This document shows, in pieces, positions 52,856 through 60,701 of a stretch of 64,000 nt of DNA. Both the position numbers and the translations under genes were made by a program. This DNA comes from Shinisaurus crocodilurus. Lineage: Eukaryota; Chordata; Lepidosauria; Squamata; Shinisauridae. The stretch is from the NCBI GenBank assembly GCA_021292165.1, contig CM037878.1, positions 16,302,471 to 16,366,470 on the forward strand. The letters are read 5' to 3'. The notes below the pieces were generated by a model. The model was not told where the DNA came from and searched no databases. It saw only the letters and a list, made by a program, of their open reading frames with translations. Positions within the stretch are counted from its first letter, which is position 1; each line of letters opens with the position of its first letter.

Positions 52856-53396
52856 GAACATAGGAAGCTGCCTTATGTCAACTGGGTCCAGACAACACAA
52901 TAACCCACACTCAAGGGTTGAGTATGGGTTGAATGTGGGTTGTTGTTGAACCGTGGGTTGTTGTTGAAAAGTAGGTTATCGTGTTGTCTGAACCCAACCA
53001 GCTGAGATAACAAGCCATGGCTTGTTAACCACAAACAACCCATGAAGAGAACCCATGGTTTGTTGTTGGGTTGTGAACGATGGTTGTTCACCATGGTTTG
53101 TTATCTTGGCTGCGTTCAGACAACACGATAACCCACATTTCAAGAACAACCCACAGTTCAACAACAACCCACACTCAACCCATACTCAACCCTCGAGTGT
53201 GCATTATCATGTTGTCTGAACCCAGTCACTGAGTCAGTCCATTAGCCCACCTAGCCCAGTATTTTCGACACTGACAGGCCGTGGATTTCAGGCAGGATTC
53301 CCTGCAGCCCTACTTGGATTGCTGCCGGGGATTGAACCTGCAACCTTCTGCATACAAAGCAGGGGCTCAGCCACTGAGCCATGCCCCCTCCCGTTT
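52856..53396 (-). mobile_element. tRNA-derived SINE, family 2 (antisense), split by a palindromic element
   Basis: The left piece GGAACATAGGAAGCTGCCTT ATGTCA is the antisense 3' end. The right piece starts CACTGAGTCAGTCCATTAGC and continues through GGATTTCAGGCAGGATTCCC, TTGAACCTGCAACCTTCTGC (B box) and CTCAGCCACTGAGCCATGCC (A box). The 346-bp insertion interrupts it. Confidence 0.88.
52881..53226. mobile_element. Palindromic element, CAGACAACACGATAACCC family, full copy
   Basis: The left end ACTGGGTCCAGACAACACAA and the right end GTTGTCTGAACCCAGT are inverted, and the pairing extends inward for about 70 bp with few mismatches. A second, inner inverted pair (ATCGTGTTGTCTGAACCCAA at 52978 against TTCAGACAACACGATA at 53125) suggests a nested or duplicated unit. 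The flanks TCA/TCA could be a 3-bp duplication, but this is ambiguous. It interrupts a tRNA-SINE. Confidence 0.75.
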
Positions 53397-53522
53397 GGTC
53401 CAGCATCCTGCTTCCCACAGTGGTTAATCAGGTGCCTTTTGGGGAGCCCACAAAGAGCATGTAGACGGCAATAGCCCTGTCCCAGAGCTCCTCCCCAACA
53501 ACTGGTCCTAAGGACCAGGGAT
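53397..53522 (-). mobile_element. CR1-like LINE fragment (antisense)
   Basis: GGTCCAGCATCCTGCTTCCC, ACAGTGGTTAATCAGGTGCC and TTTTGGGGAGCCCACAAAGA parallel 27332-27400 in order. Confidence 0.6.
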
Positions 53523-53529
53523 TTCATAG

Positions 53530-53895
53530 AAATTCATTCTGTGCAAATTTAAATTTAAATTTTTAAAATGTTTTTTTTTAATTTAAAAAAATTATTAAAA
53601 TAATAATTTTAATTTCAAATTTAAGTTTAAAAATTTGCACTTCCTGAACCTAAGCATGAACCAGAACACCATTTGCTGTTGAAATCCATACATTCCTGAC
53701 TTTTGATATGAGGTTTGAAATAAAAAATGCCCAGGGAAAAAATGCATACTTTTAAAAAATAAAATGCACACATAAATCCATACATTAAACATGTGCACAG
53801 CAATGTGTATATTTGGAGGGGGGCGATGAGTACAGGAATGTGTATATATGCATTTTTTTTTAATTCACATGAAAAAAATTGATGTGTGGATGAGG
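53530..53895. repeat. AT-rich miniature-element remnant
   Basis: AAATTTAAATTTAAATTTTT and its partial inverse around 53548-53630 form a weak AT hairpin. AAAAAATGCATACTTTTAAA and CACATAAATCCATACATTAA at 53735-53790 are motifs of the 1.2-kb and 5.4-kb elements. Confidence 0.4.
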
Positions 53896-53899
53896 GGGG

Positions 53900-54445
53900 G
53901 AGATTCTAATCCAGTGTGAAAATAAGATGGAACATAGAGTATGTAAAAGTGAAGAGAAATGAGAACCCAAGTGAAATCGAGCTTGACAGGTTCCCCCACG
54001 CCTATGACCTAACTACACATTACATTAATAGCATGACTTGCAGCCACATCAGAGTTTTATTTTATTTTTTTACATTTAATTCTACTTGTGGAGGGGGAGG
54101 GACAATTTCCATCAGGACCACAGCAAGTGGGCAGGGGAGGAGGTTTAACCTTTCCTTCCCAGGCAAGGATTCCAACAAAAATTGCCCCTCCCTGTTCTGC
54201 ACTTAGACTTCGAAACAAGTTCTCTTTGGTGCCAATGGGAGCTGCTTTTCTCGAAGTCTAACTGCAGCGTGGAGGTGGGACTTTCATTGCAATCATGACT
54301 GCGGAAAGGAGGGTTCAGCCTCCCCTGCTCACATGATGTGCCCTGGAGGGAAATTCCCAGCTCAGCATGCCTAGGAATTTATTTATTTATTTATTTTAAA
54401 AAAACAAAACACCTTGATGTGCCTGCAAGCCATGCTATAAATGAA
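53900..54445. other. Unassigned sequence
   Basis: Nothing recognised besides an A-rich stretch near 54380-54410. Confidence 0.3.
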
Positions 54446-54449
54446 ATGT

Positions 54450-54648
54450 TTAGTTAGACTCTGAGGGGCAAATTGCCCCTGATACTGGCGGTGATATACA
54501 GCCATCGGGACTGGTAGCCATTGATAGACTTTTCCTCCGTGAATTTGCGTGACCCCCTTTTAGATCCATCTGTGTTGGTGGCCACTGCTACGTTTTGTGG
54601 CAGCAGCTTCCACGTGTCACTTAATTTATGGAAGGAGAGCATATTTTT
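54450..54648 (-). mobile_element. CR1-like LINE fragment (antisense)
   Basis: TACAGCCATCGGGACTGGTA, GCCATTGATAGACTTTTCCT and TGTTGGTGGCCACTGCTACG parallel 27480-27590. The minus strand encodes DTWKLLPQNVAVATNTDGSK and FTEEKSINGY, ending as in that copy. Confidence 0.75.
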
Positions 54649-54651
54649 GTT

Positions 54652-54830
54652 TGTTTGTTGTATTTATATCCCACCTTTCTTCTGTTGTAGAACTCAAGGT
54701 GGCTACAGGGGATTGCCAGGTGGTCTCCCCCCTCCAAGCACTGACCAGAAACAGACCTGCTTAGACCTGCTTAGCCTCAGCAAGGGGGCTGCCTCATGTG
54801 CCTTCAGACCATGCCCTGGTTGTCCAGCAT
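54652..54830 (-). mobile_element. Second type of 5S-derived SINE, with L2-like tail (antisense)
   Basis: The antisense tail is TATATCCCACCTTTCTTCTG with CTCAAGGTGGCTACAGGGG. Then GGTGGTCTCCC, CCCTCCAAGCACTGACCAGA and GACCTGCTTAGCCTCAG match the antisense of 5S boxes C and A, with a 15-base local duplication of AGACCTGCTTAG. The tail differs from the CR1-tailed copies, so it is a separate SINE family. Confidence 0.6.
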
Positions 54831-54856
54831 ATGGTGTCACCCTTCCCCCCCAAATT

Positions 54857-54927
54857 TGCTTCACTTCTATTGCATGCTTTCAGCACGATTTTCCGTTGGC
54901 TGAGAATTTCTGAGGCCGGTATTTATC
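54857..54927 (+). repeat. Short dispersed segment, possibly coding-derived, copy 1
   Basis: CACTTCTATTGCATGCTTTC, AGCACGATTTTCCGTTGGCT and GAGAATTTCTGAGGCCGGTA match 60201-60270 with about three differences. One shared frame reads SLLLHAFSTIF and LRISEAGI. It may be a relic of an unidentified transposon protein. Confidence 0.5.
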
Positions 54928-55099
54928 ACTGCAAGTAATATTTAACTGTAAATACTGGAGTTCAAGCAGCCACACTCCCCCAAATTTACTTTTGATGATG
55001 CTGAACCAGGTTTGTTTATTTATGTTTGTTTCTTTAATGCACGGTCAGTTGGGTTGTTAATCATGAATGGGAAGCCACAAGCCTTGGAAGCATCCCTTC

Positions 55100-55103
<4 letters not shown>

Positions 55104-55131
<28 letters not shown>
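55104..55131. repeat. (TA)n microsatellite
   Basis: About 14 TA units, self-complementary. Confidence 0.95.
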
Positions 55132-55365
55132 TCCTCTGACGTGTTGATTTCCTTCTTAAGCAAAACTGGTTCTAAGGGAAGCATTCTCCCACTCACTCTG
55201 ACAGTAGCTGTCAGAAAGATAAAATCTTCCAATGAACTCAAGAAGCAGAAAGGGCAATCCTTCCTAGTTATCCAGCTGTGATTTACATCAGGATAATTAT
55301 ATCTTTATTGCTCTGGGAAATTGAGTGGCCCTTGGGGAAATGTTACAAGTGCATAAGAAGTTTCT

Positions 55366-55390
55366 GTGTGTGTGTGTGTGTGTGTGTGTT
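55366..55390. repeat. (GT)n microsatellite
   Basis: About 12 GT units. Confidence 0.95.
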
Positions 55391-55639
55391 TAATTACTGT
55401 AAAATATGCAGCTATAGCAATGGGCCAGTTGTTGCATACTGGTACCAATCATGATTAAATCAAAAGAAAAGTTGCACTGTACTTTGGGGTTTCAAAAAAA
55501 TGAAAATCATCATGCTAAATTAATTCCACAAATTCTGATGGGCTTGTTCTAGGGATAGGATAGACTCCCCATTTTAGTGACAGTATTATATATTAATGCA
55601 CGCATTCTAATGGTACTTTATCCCGCTTCACTAGTCTAA

Positions 55640-56060
55640 AAAAAAAAATGCTCTTGATACAAAATCCCTGTTATATTTATAATAAATCAAATTACAAACA
55701 ATACAGACTTATTATTTACCCCCCCTTGTATTTTATTGGATTGTACATCGCTCAGAGTGGCCGGATGTCTGGCCAGATGGGTGATTCATAAATGTAATTA
55801 ATAAATAAATAAATAAATAAATTATTTTCATACTCTAACAACTGTAACAACAACAATAACCATAAAAACCCAATAAAAGCAGGGACTGAGAGTAACTCAA
55901 GAGAAATTCAAAGAGTTGCCTCAAAAGGAAGCATCTCACAAGCTTTTAGAAAACGTACTGGAGGGGTAGGTATGATTTCCTAAGCAGGGAATAACAAAGA
56001 CAGGGGGCCACAGCCAAGAAGCCCTGGATGTACCCCCCACTATTAACTGGGCCTTTAAGA
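55640..56060 (-). mobile_element. LINE 3' region (antisense), split by a sense LINE tail
   Basis: TTATAATAAATCAAATTACA before the insertion and, after it, CATACTCTAACAACTGTAAC and AGCAGGGAATAACAAAGACA with GGGGGCCACAGCCAAGAAGC, resembling antisense reverse-transcriptase end sequence. A sense tail occupies 55722-55826. TTATTATTT and AATTATTTT flank the insertion and may be its target duplication. Confidence 0.5.
55722..55826 (+). mobile_element. L2-like LINE 3' tail (sense), very short copy
   Basis: TTGGATTGTACATCGCTCAG, AGTGGCCGGATGTCTGGCCA and GATGGGTGATTCATAAATGT form the 3' stem-loop region, followed by six AATA units. It matches 30.40-30.55 kb. Confidence 0.8.
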
Positions 56061-56084
56061 TGGGCACTTACACCAAAAAGAGAG

Positions 56085-56416
56085 AGGAAATGCGGCACTA
56101 AAAAAGAGGAGACGGATCTGCATGAATTTACATATGCTAATTAATTGGTACAGATATACATTTAGAATGCTATAATTTAAATAGAAATGCAATGCATCTC
56201 GTCATTGTGAGGAAGACTGGGACCAGGTGAGCGGTCGGTGTGCTTTCCTCAGTCTGCTGTCCAGCTGCTGTTGTTGATGAGCAACTTCAAGGCCCTCTTG
56301 CTCTTCCTTCTGATGGTTCTTCATCCATAAACCCACCTTGGACTAGACACCTCTTCCAATAGAGGGCACTTTCAAACAGAGGACTTTCCTCTGTGAAGTA
56401 CGGCACACGGCCACCC
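56085..56416. mobile_element. TAGGGTGGCCAC-ended repeat, copy 3
   Basis: TTTACATATGCTAATTAATT, GAGGAAGACTGGGACCAGGT, TCCAATAGAGGGCACTTTCA, and the right end GGCACACGGCCACCCTAC. Same order as copies 1 and 2, without nested elements. Confidence 0.6.
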
Positions 56417-56745
56417 TACCCCAGGCTTCTGCCAGTTGGAGATCACAAGCCCAGCACTTACCTGCAGAACCAGGGTCCTCTGTTTGCAGGTTCCACAAAC
56501 ACTCAGCAAAAGGGGCAGGAGTTTTTGCAGTTTGAGGCAAGTGAAAGGAACCCTCTAGGTCCAGGAGAAAGCAGCCATGGAGGAGCTTCCTTTAACCCAC
56601 CCTGTCCGCACTTACATCCATTACAGCCTCTCGCTCCAACCAGCCTTCTTCCCTTGAAGTTGGGTCAGAGAAGGTACTGAGGTTTAGGGAAATCTTTTTT
56701 GTTTTTTTTAATTTGGCCTTTTAAATTGTTGTTCTGGCTTCTAAG

Positions 56746-56931
56746 CAGTGGAGGCTGGTGACTCCTGTTTTGGTGGTGCTCCTAATCCTCTGCAAGGTTC
56801 TCTTTGGAGCTTTAGATGAGCTATCCATGGTGGTGAACCTATTTTGGGGGTTGATTTCGGTTTTCCAGCTCCAAATAAAAGCTGCAATGGATTAGCAGCC
56901 CCGCCGAAACAGGAGACACCAACCTCCCCTG
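56746..56931. mobile_element. Foldback hAT-like element, CAG.GGAGGC family, copy 3
   Basis: Ends CAGTGGAGGCTGGTGACTCC and CCAACCTCCCCTG. Arms pair via GGTGGTGCTCCTAATCCTCT against TGGATTAGCAGCCCCGCC, and TTTGGAGCTTTAGATGAGCT against CCAGCTCCAAATAAAAGCT. The flanks CTTCTAAG and TTCCTAAA match at five of eight positions. Confidence 0.65.
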
Positions 56932-57049
56932 TTCCTAAATCATAAGGAAGTACATCCAACTGTGTCGTTCCACTAGCGCAAATGGCATTGTGCTAGTAGG
57001 AACTAGGTTCCAAACTTTGTGCAAGAGGGGAATTCAACTAAGGTTACCA

Positions 57050-57560
57050 TTAGAGATGTGTGAGGAATCCATCTGAGGGGGTGAAATCTGGCAGATTTAC
57101 CCAGTTCAACCCCTCGGACGATGTGAAGGATTGAGGCCCACTCAGGCTTGAGTTTGTTGAAGCCTGAAGGCCCAAACACTTCCCTAGAGTAGTGAAGCCT
57201 GAAGGCCCAAACACTTCAGGATGGGAGGGGGAGTTTGAGAGTTTAGTTCACCCAATAGAAGTTAAGAATTATATCTCCTGTTCAAAGTCACCTGATTATA
57301 ACCTTCTAATCCTGGGAAGGCTATATATGTGGGGTGTGGTCAGCAGAAGCAGAGAGAGAGAGAGACTGACTGCAGAGGAGAGAGGTAGTCTGAAGTTAAG
57401 CTAGAGAACCTTGGATTGTTTGTTTGTTTAATTTTATCATACTTGCTTTTGAATTATAACCACTCTATTATGTAAATACCCTAATATAATAAGTAAAGTG
57501 TTGTTGTGTACCCTGGAGAGTTTGGGGTGACTTATTCACCACGCCTGAAGCCTACACCCA
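57050..57560 (+). mobile_element. Possible LTR-like element
   Basis: TATATATG near 57321, a CA-rich upstream part, GGGGTGTGGTC, and an AATAAGTAAAG polyadenylation-like signal near 57488 are arranged like a promoter and 3' processing site. A direct repeat GAAGCCTGAAGGCCCAAACA occurs at 57159 and 57197. I could not find TG...CA ends with a matching duplication, so this remains tentative. Confidence 0.3.
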
Positions 57561-57737
57561 TGCTACTGGAAGCAGGCAAAGGATTTGATCTCCTGGAACG
57601 GGAGGGGCTTTGAGGGAGGGGCTTTGAGAGAGATCTTCCAAAGGCAGGTCGAGAGGGGTCCCTGCAGTAGCGGAACCTTGACAGACGCTGCCTTGCTTGC
57701 TGCTTCCCCCAGCACCGACTTGCGTTCTCCTGAGTCG

Positions 57738-57908
57738 AGCCGGGGAAGTGACTTCTGGGTTCCCAGCAGGCTGCTGTTTATGTAGGAAATGCCTTAATAT
57801 ATGCCAAAAAACAGCCACAATTTGCGTAATTTGCGCAGATTGCAGCCGGTTTTTTGCATATGTTAAGGCATTTCCTATGTAAACAGTGGCCCACTGGGAA
57901 CCCAGAAG
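57738..57908. mobile_element. Foldback element, ACTTCTGGGTTCCCAG family
   Basis: The left arm ACTTCTGGGTTCCCAGCAGG, GTTTATGTAGGAAATGCCTT and AATATATGCC pairs with the right arm GGCATATGTT-like AAGGCATTTCCTATGTAAAC and CTGGGAACCCAGAAGT. The arms are about 70 bp with some mismatches, around a loop with TTTGCGTAATTTGCGCAGAT. A single copy in this window. No duplication resolved. Confidence 0.7.
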
Positions 57909-58163
57909 TCCAGCAAGCGGCACAGCACGTGTCCGCTTTCAGCTCAGCTCCGGCCAGCCCAGCGGTAGTGTCCACTGAGCTGGAGGCAGGTCGAGTCCCA
58001 CCAGATCACCCATCATCACTAGTTACAATTGTGCAAGCTCAGTTGCGCAAGCGGTTGATCAGCGGAAAGATTCAGAAGAACTCCACTAGTGCTATTTAAG
58101 TTTGCAGAATGGCACCATTGGATACTGCCCATAGTGTCAAGAAACACAGACGCTCTCCAGGAC

Positions 58164-58332
58164 CAGATCAGCTTGTCTTAGTGTGGAAAGCTAAGCAGGG
58201 TCAGGCCTGGTGATTACTTGGAATGGGAGACCCCTCCTCTAGTTTCCTGCATTGAGCAGGGGGTTGGACTCGATAGCCTTGTAGGCTCCTTCCAACTCTA
58301 TGATCTATGAAATCTATGAAAATCTATGAATT
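58164..58332 (+). mobile_element. 5S rRNA-derived SINE with CR1-like tail, copy 4
   Basis: CAGATCAGCTTGTCTTAGTG, GGAAAGCTAAGCAGGGTCAG, GATTACTTGGAATGGGAGAC (one extra A in box C), CCTCCTCTAGTTTCCTGCAT, GGGGTTGGACTCGATAGCCT and three ATCTATGAA units at the end. The extra base in box C would weaken the internal promoter. Confidence 0.87.
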
Positions 58333-58544
58333 CTAAGTTATTATAAATATAACTCTGTATCTCTCAAGAGTGAGATGACACCTACCATGACTCCAGACTA
58401 GCTCAAAGTTTCTCTCTCTCAGCTCCAAAGGGAGGCCAGGCTGATGACCCATTTCAAAGTGGGATCTTCTTCAGAGGGGATCAGACATTAGACGCAGGTA
58501 GCAGAGCATCCAAATAGACTTGCTCAGCAAGGGAGCCTTTAGTT

Positions 58545-58906
58545 CAGGGGTGCATAACCTCAGGCCTAAGGGCAAAATCTCACCTACCTGGAGTCCCACG
58601 CCAGTTCCTCAGATGGCCACACCCCCTTCCCCAGGCCACACCCCATTCCCTAACCCACCAATTGTTTGGTGGTTTCTCAGCTTTTGTGCAGCTTCTCTTC
58701 CCCCCCCCCCCCGCTCTAAAAGGCTGAAATGCCTCCCCTGAGGCTTAGTCACTGGCAATAAGAGCTTTAAGCTAAAGATGCTGGTAATTTGGCCCTACCA
58801 CTTTTGCTGTGCCCTGTTTGTGTTTGGCCCTGCCCACTGCTGGAATGTGGCCCCCAAGATTTCAATGGAATTCAGCCCTTGGGCTGGAAGAAGTTTGGCA
58901 TCCCTA
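58545..58906. mobile_element. Probable hAT-type miniature element
   Basis: The left end CAGGGGTGCATAACCTCAGG and the right end AAGTTTGGCATCCCTA are a loose inverted pair. The flanks CTTTAGTT and CTTTGGCT match at six of eight positions, and the first has TA at positions 4-5. The interior has GGCCACACCCCCTTCCCCAG and TTGGCCCTGCCCACTGCTGG. Non-coding. Confidence 0.5.
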
Positions 58907-58909
58907 CTT

Positions 58910-59318
58910 TGGCTGGTATAACCTAGAAATCACCTTTATGCCAAAACACGACATGTGCATTGAATGTGTGCACGCCATATTGAAACCCACAATGAATTTC
59001 CCCATCGTGTCTTAAGGGAATGCCATATGCCCAGCATCTCTTGTAACAAGAAAACGAAGTGAATAAATTAGTCTGCATCTGAAATGTGCAGCTGACTCAT
59101 TGGAAAATGCTGTTAATCTATCATGCCAATCAGTGCCGGGATTGACCCTCTGGGTCACTGGGATTGCACAGATTAAATCAATCAAGTTAGAGCTACAATT
59201 CTCCTATGGGCAAGGCAATGTACAGACTCCCCCTGAGTATGACAGGAACCACACACAGCAAAGGAAAAACGGAAGAGCCTACTTTGATTTTAGTCTGCTA
59301 TTACCAAGCTGAACATAA
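58910..59318. other. Unassigned sequence
   Basis: No repeat or coding similarity recognised. Confidence 0.3.
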
Positions 59319-59320
59319 AA

Positions 59321-59571
59321 ATTTTATTTTATTTATTTATTATATTTATACCCCGCCTTTTTTCCTGCAAGGAACTCAAGGCGGCTTACATAATCCTCCT
59401 CCTCCTCTCCATTTTACCCTCACAACAACCTACCTACTGTGAGGTAGGTTAGGCTGAGAGTCAGTGACTGGCCCAAAGTCACCCAGTGCGCTTCATGGCT
59501 GAGCGGGGACTCGAACCCGGATCTCCTGAGTCCCAGTCCAGCACTCTCACCACTACACCACACTGGCTCCA
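59321..59571 (-). mobile_element. tRNA-derived SINE, family 1 (antisense)
   Basis: The tail TTATACCCCGCCTTTTTTCC / GAACTCAAGGCGGCTTACAT has a perfect CCGCCTT/AAGGCGG stem. Then GCGGGGACTCGAACCCGGAT (B box) and CACTCTCACCACTACACCAC (A box). A short duplication around CCTACCTACTGTGAGGTAGG is specific to this copy. Confidence 0.93.
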
Positions 59572-59639
59572 GTGTGCAATGTGTAAAGACATCATCTGCA
59601 CTAATGTGGCCCAACTGGAGCTGGGAAATTTGTTTCTTA

Positions 59640-60065
59640 CCACAAACTGGAATGTGTCCAGAGGAGGGCAACAAAGATGACAAGGTGCCTGGAGATCAAG
59701 CCTTATTAGGAAAGGTTGAAGGTGTTGGGTATGTTTAGTCTGAAGAAGAAATGGTTAGGAGGTCATATCATGATAGCCACCTTTAAATATTTGAAGGGCT
59801 GTTACATGAATGGTAGAGCAAATTTGTTTTCTGCTGCTCCAAAGGGTAGTAGGACCCAAACCAATGGGTTCCAATTACAAGGAAGGAGATTTCAATCAAG
59901 CACTAGGGATGAGCTGTTCAGTGGGGGAACAGGAGATGTCTCAGAAGATGGTAGACTCCTTTCTTAGAGGTTTTTAAGCACGGGATGGATGGGCACCTAT
60001 CAGGGATGCTGTACCAGTGGATTGGGCTTAGGTGTCCTTTGAGGTCCCTTCCAAATCTATCATCC
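59640..60065 (+). mobile_element. CR1 LINE 3' end (sense), older subfamily
   Basis: AACTGGAATGTGTCCAGAGG, GGCAACAAAGATGACAAGGT, GAAGGTGTTGGGTATGTTTA, GGTCATATCATGATAGCCAC, TTCTTAGAGGTTTTTAAGCA and the end GAGGTCCCTTCCAAATCTAT are in CR1 order. Frames are broken. It is more diverged than the copy at 60.8-61.5 kb. Confidence 0.8.
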
Positions 60066-60104
60066 TGTGGAATCCCTCCAAGGCAATTAAATAATGCTGA
60101 TGTT

Positions 60105-60196
60105 TTCCTTCTTTCATTTCATTTCACTTATTCAGTCTTTGAGTCGCCCTATAGCTGAAGCTCTCAGGGTGACTTACATAATAAAAGCAAAGGGCA
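60105..60196 (-). mobile_element. LINE/SINE 3' tail fragment (antisense)
   Basis: TTATTCAGTCTTTGAGTCGC with CCTATAGCTGAAGCTCTCAG and GGTGACTTACATAA is the CCGCCCAGAG-type tail in antisense. Confidence 0.6.
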
Positions 60197-60198
60197 TT

Positions 60199-60400
60199 GT
60201 TTCACTTCTATTGCATGCTTTCAGCACGATTTTCCATTGGCTGAGAATTTCTGAGGCCGGTATTTGTCATGCCAGGAGGCTTGGAAGCCCTTACGGGGGC
60301 CTGGTTCTTAAGGTTCATCAGAAGATTCAGGCATGGATGGATCAGTATGTTCAACGTCACCCTGACTCCTCGAAATACAGTGGTCTTCCGGTGCATTTCC
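60199..60400 (+). repeat. Dispersed segment, possibly coding-derived, copy 2
   Basis: Its first 70 bp repeat 54857-54927. Here the shared frame continues: SLLLHAFSTIFHWLRISEAG, then RLGSPYGGLVLKVHQKIQAW and MDQYVQRHPDSSKYSGLPVH FLY, up to the palindrome that interrupts it. The 67-residue open stretch looks protein-like but I do not recognise the family. Confidence 0.45.
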
Positions 60401-60407
60401 TCTACAG

Positions 60408-60542
60408 CAGTGTTCTCCAACCTTGGGTCCCCAGATGTTTTTGGCGTACAACTCCCAGCATGCCCCAGCCAGCATAGCTGGCTGGGGCATGCTGGGAGTT
60501 GTACACCAAAAACATCTGGGGACCCAAGGCTGGAGAACACTG
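60408..60542 (-). mobile_element. Palindromic hAT-like miniature (CAGTGTTCTCCAACC), copy A7
   Basis: 135 bp with perfect duplications CTCTACAG (60400-60407, 60543-60550). Both arms deviate from the family at the same place: TTGGCGTACAACTCC and, in the other arm, GGAGTTGTACACCAA, where other copies have GGCCTACAACTCC. The centre CCAGCATAGCTGG gives minus orientation. Confidence 0.95.
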
Positions 60543-60701
60543 CTCTACAGTGACCAAGGCAGTTTCCATGATAAAACCAGGCCTAAACCCAGTTGAAATG
60601 GATCTAGAAAATCTGTTTCATTCAAGAGTGACCGGATCTGATCAGCCACCACCCACTTACTTAAGCACCTTGTCCAGGAAGGGGATGTTAGCCACTGGCA
60701 G

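Larger units (their letters stand above)
54930..55640. other. Unassigned sequence with simple repeats
   Basis: A (TA)n run lies at 55104-55131 and a (GT)n run at 55366-55390. No gene recognised. Confidence 0.35.

Noticed and set aside
57160..57220. LTR ends for the 57-kb element
   Set aside because: The direct repeat GAAGCCTGAAGGCCCAAACA is only about 25 bp and no TG...CA termini with duplication could be found.
18299..60542. CRISPR array or tandem repeats from the recurring palindromes
   Set aside because: Copies are kilobases apart, have target duplications, and the host is a vertebrate.
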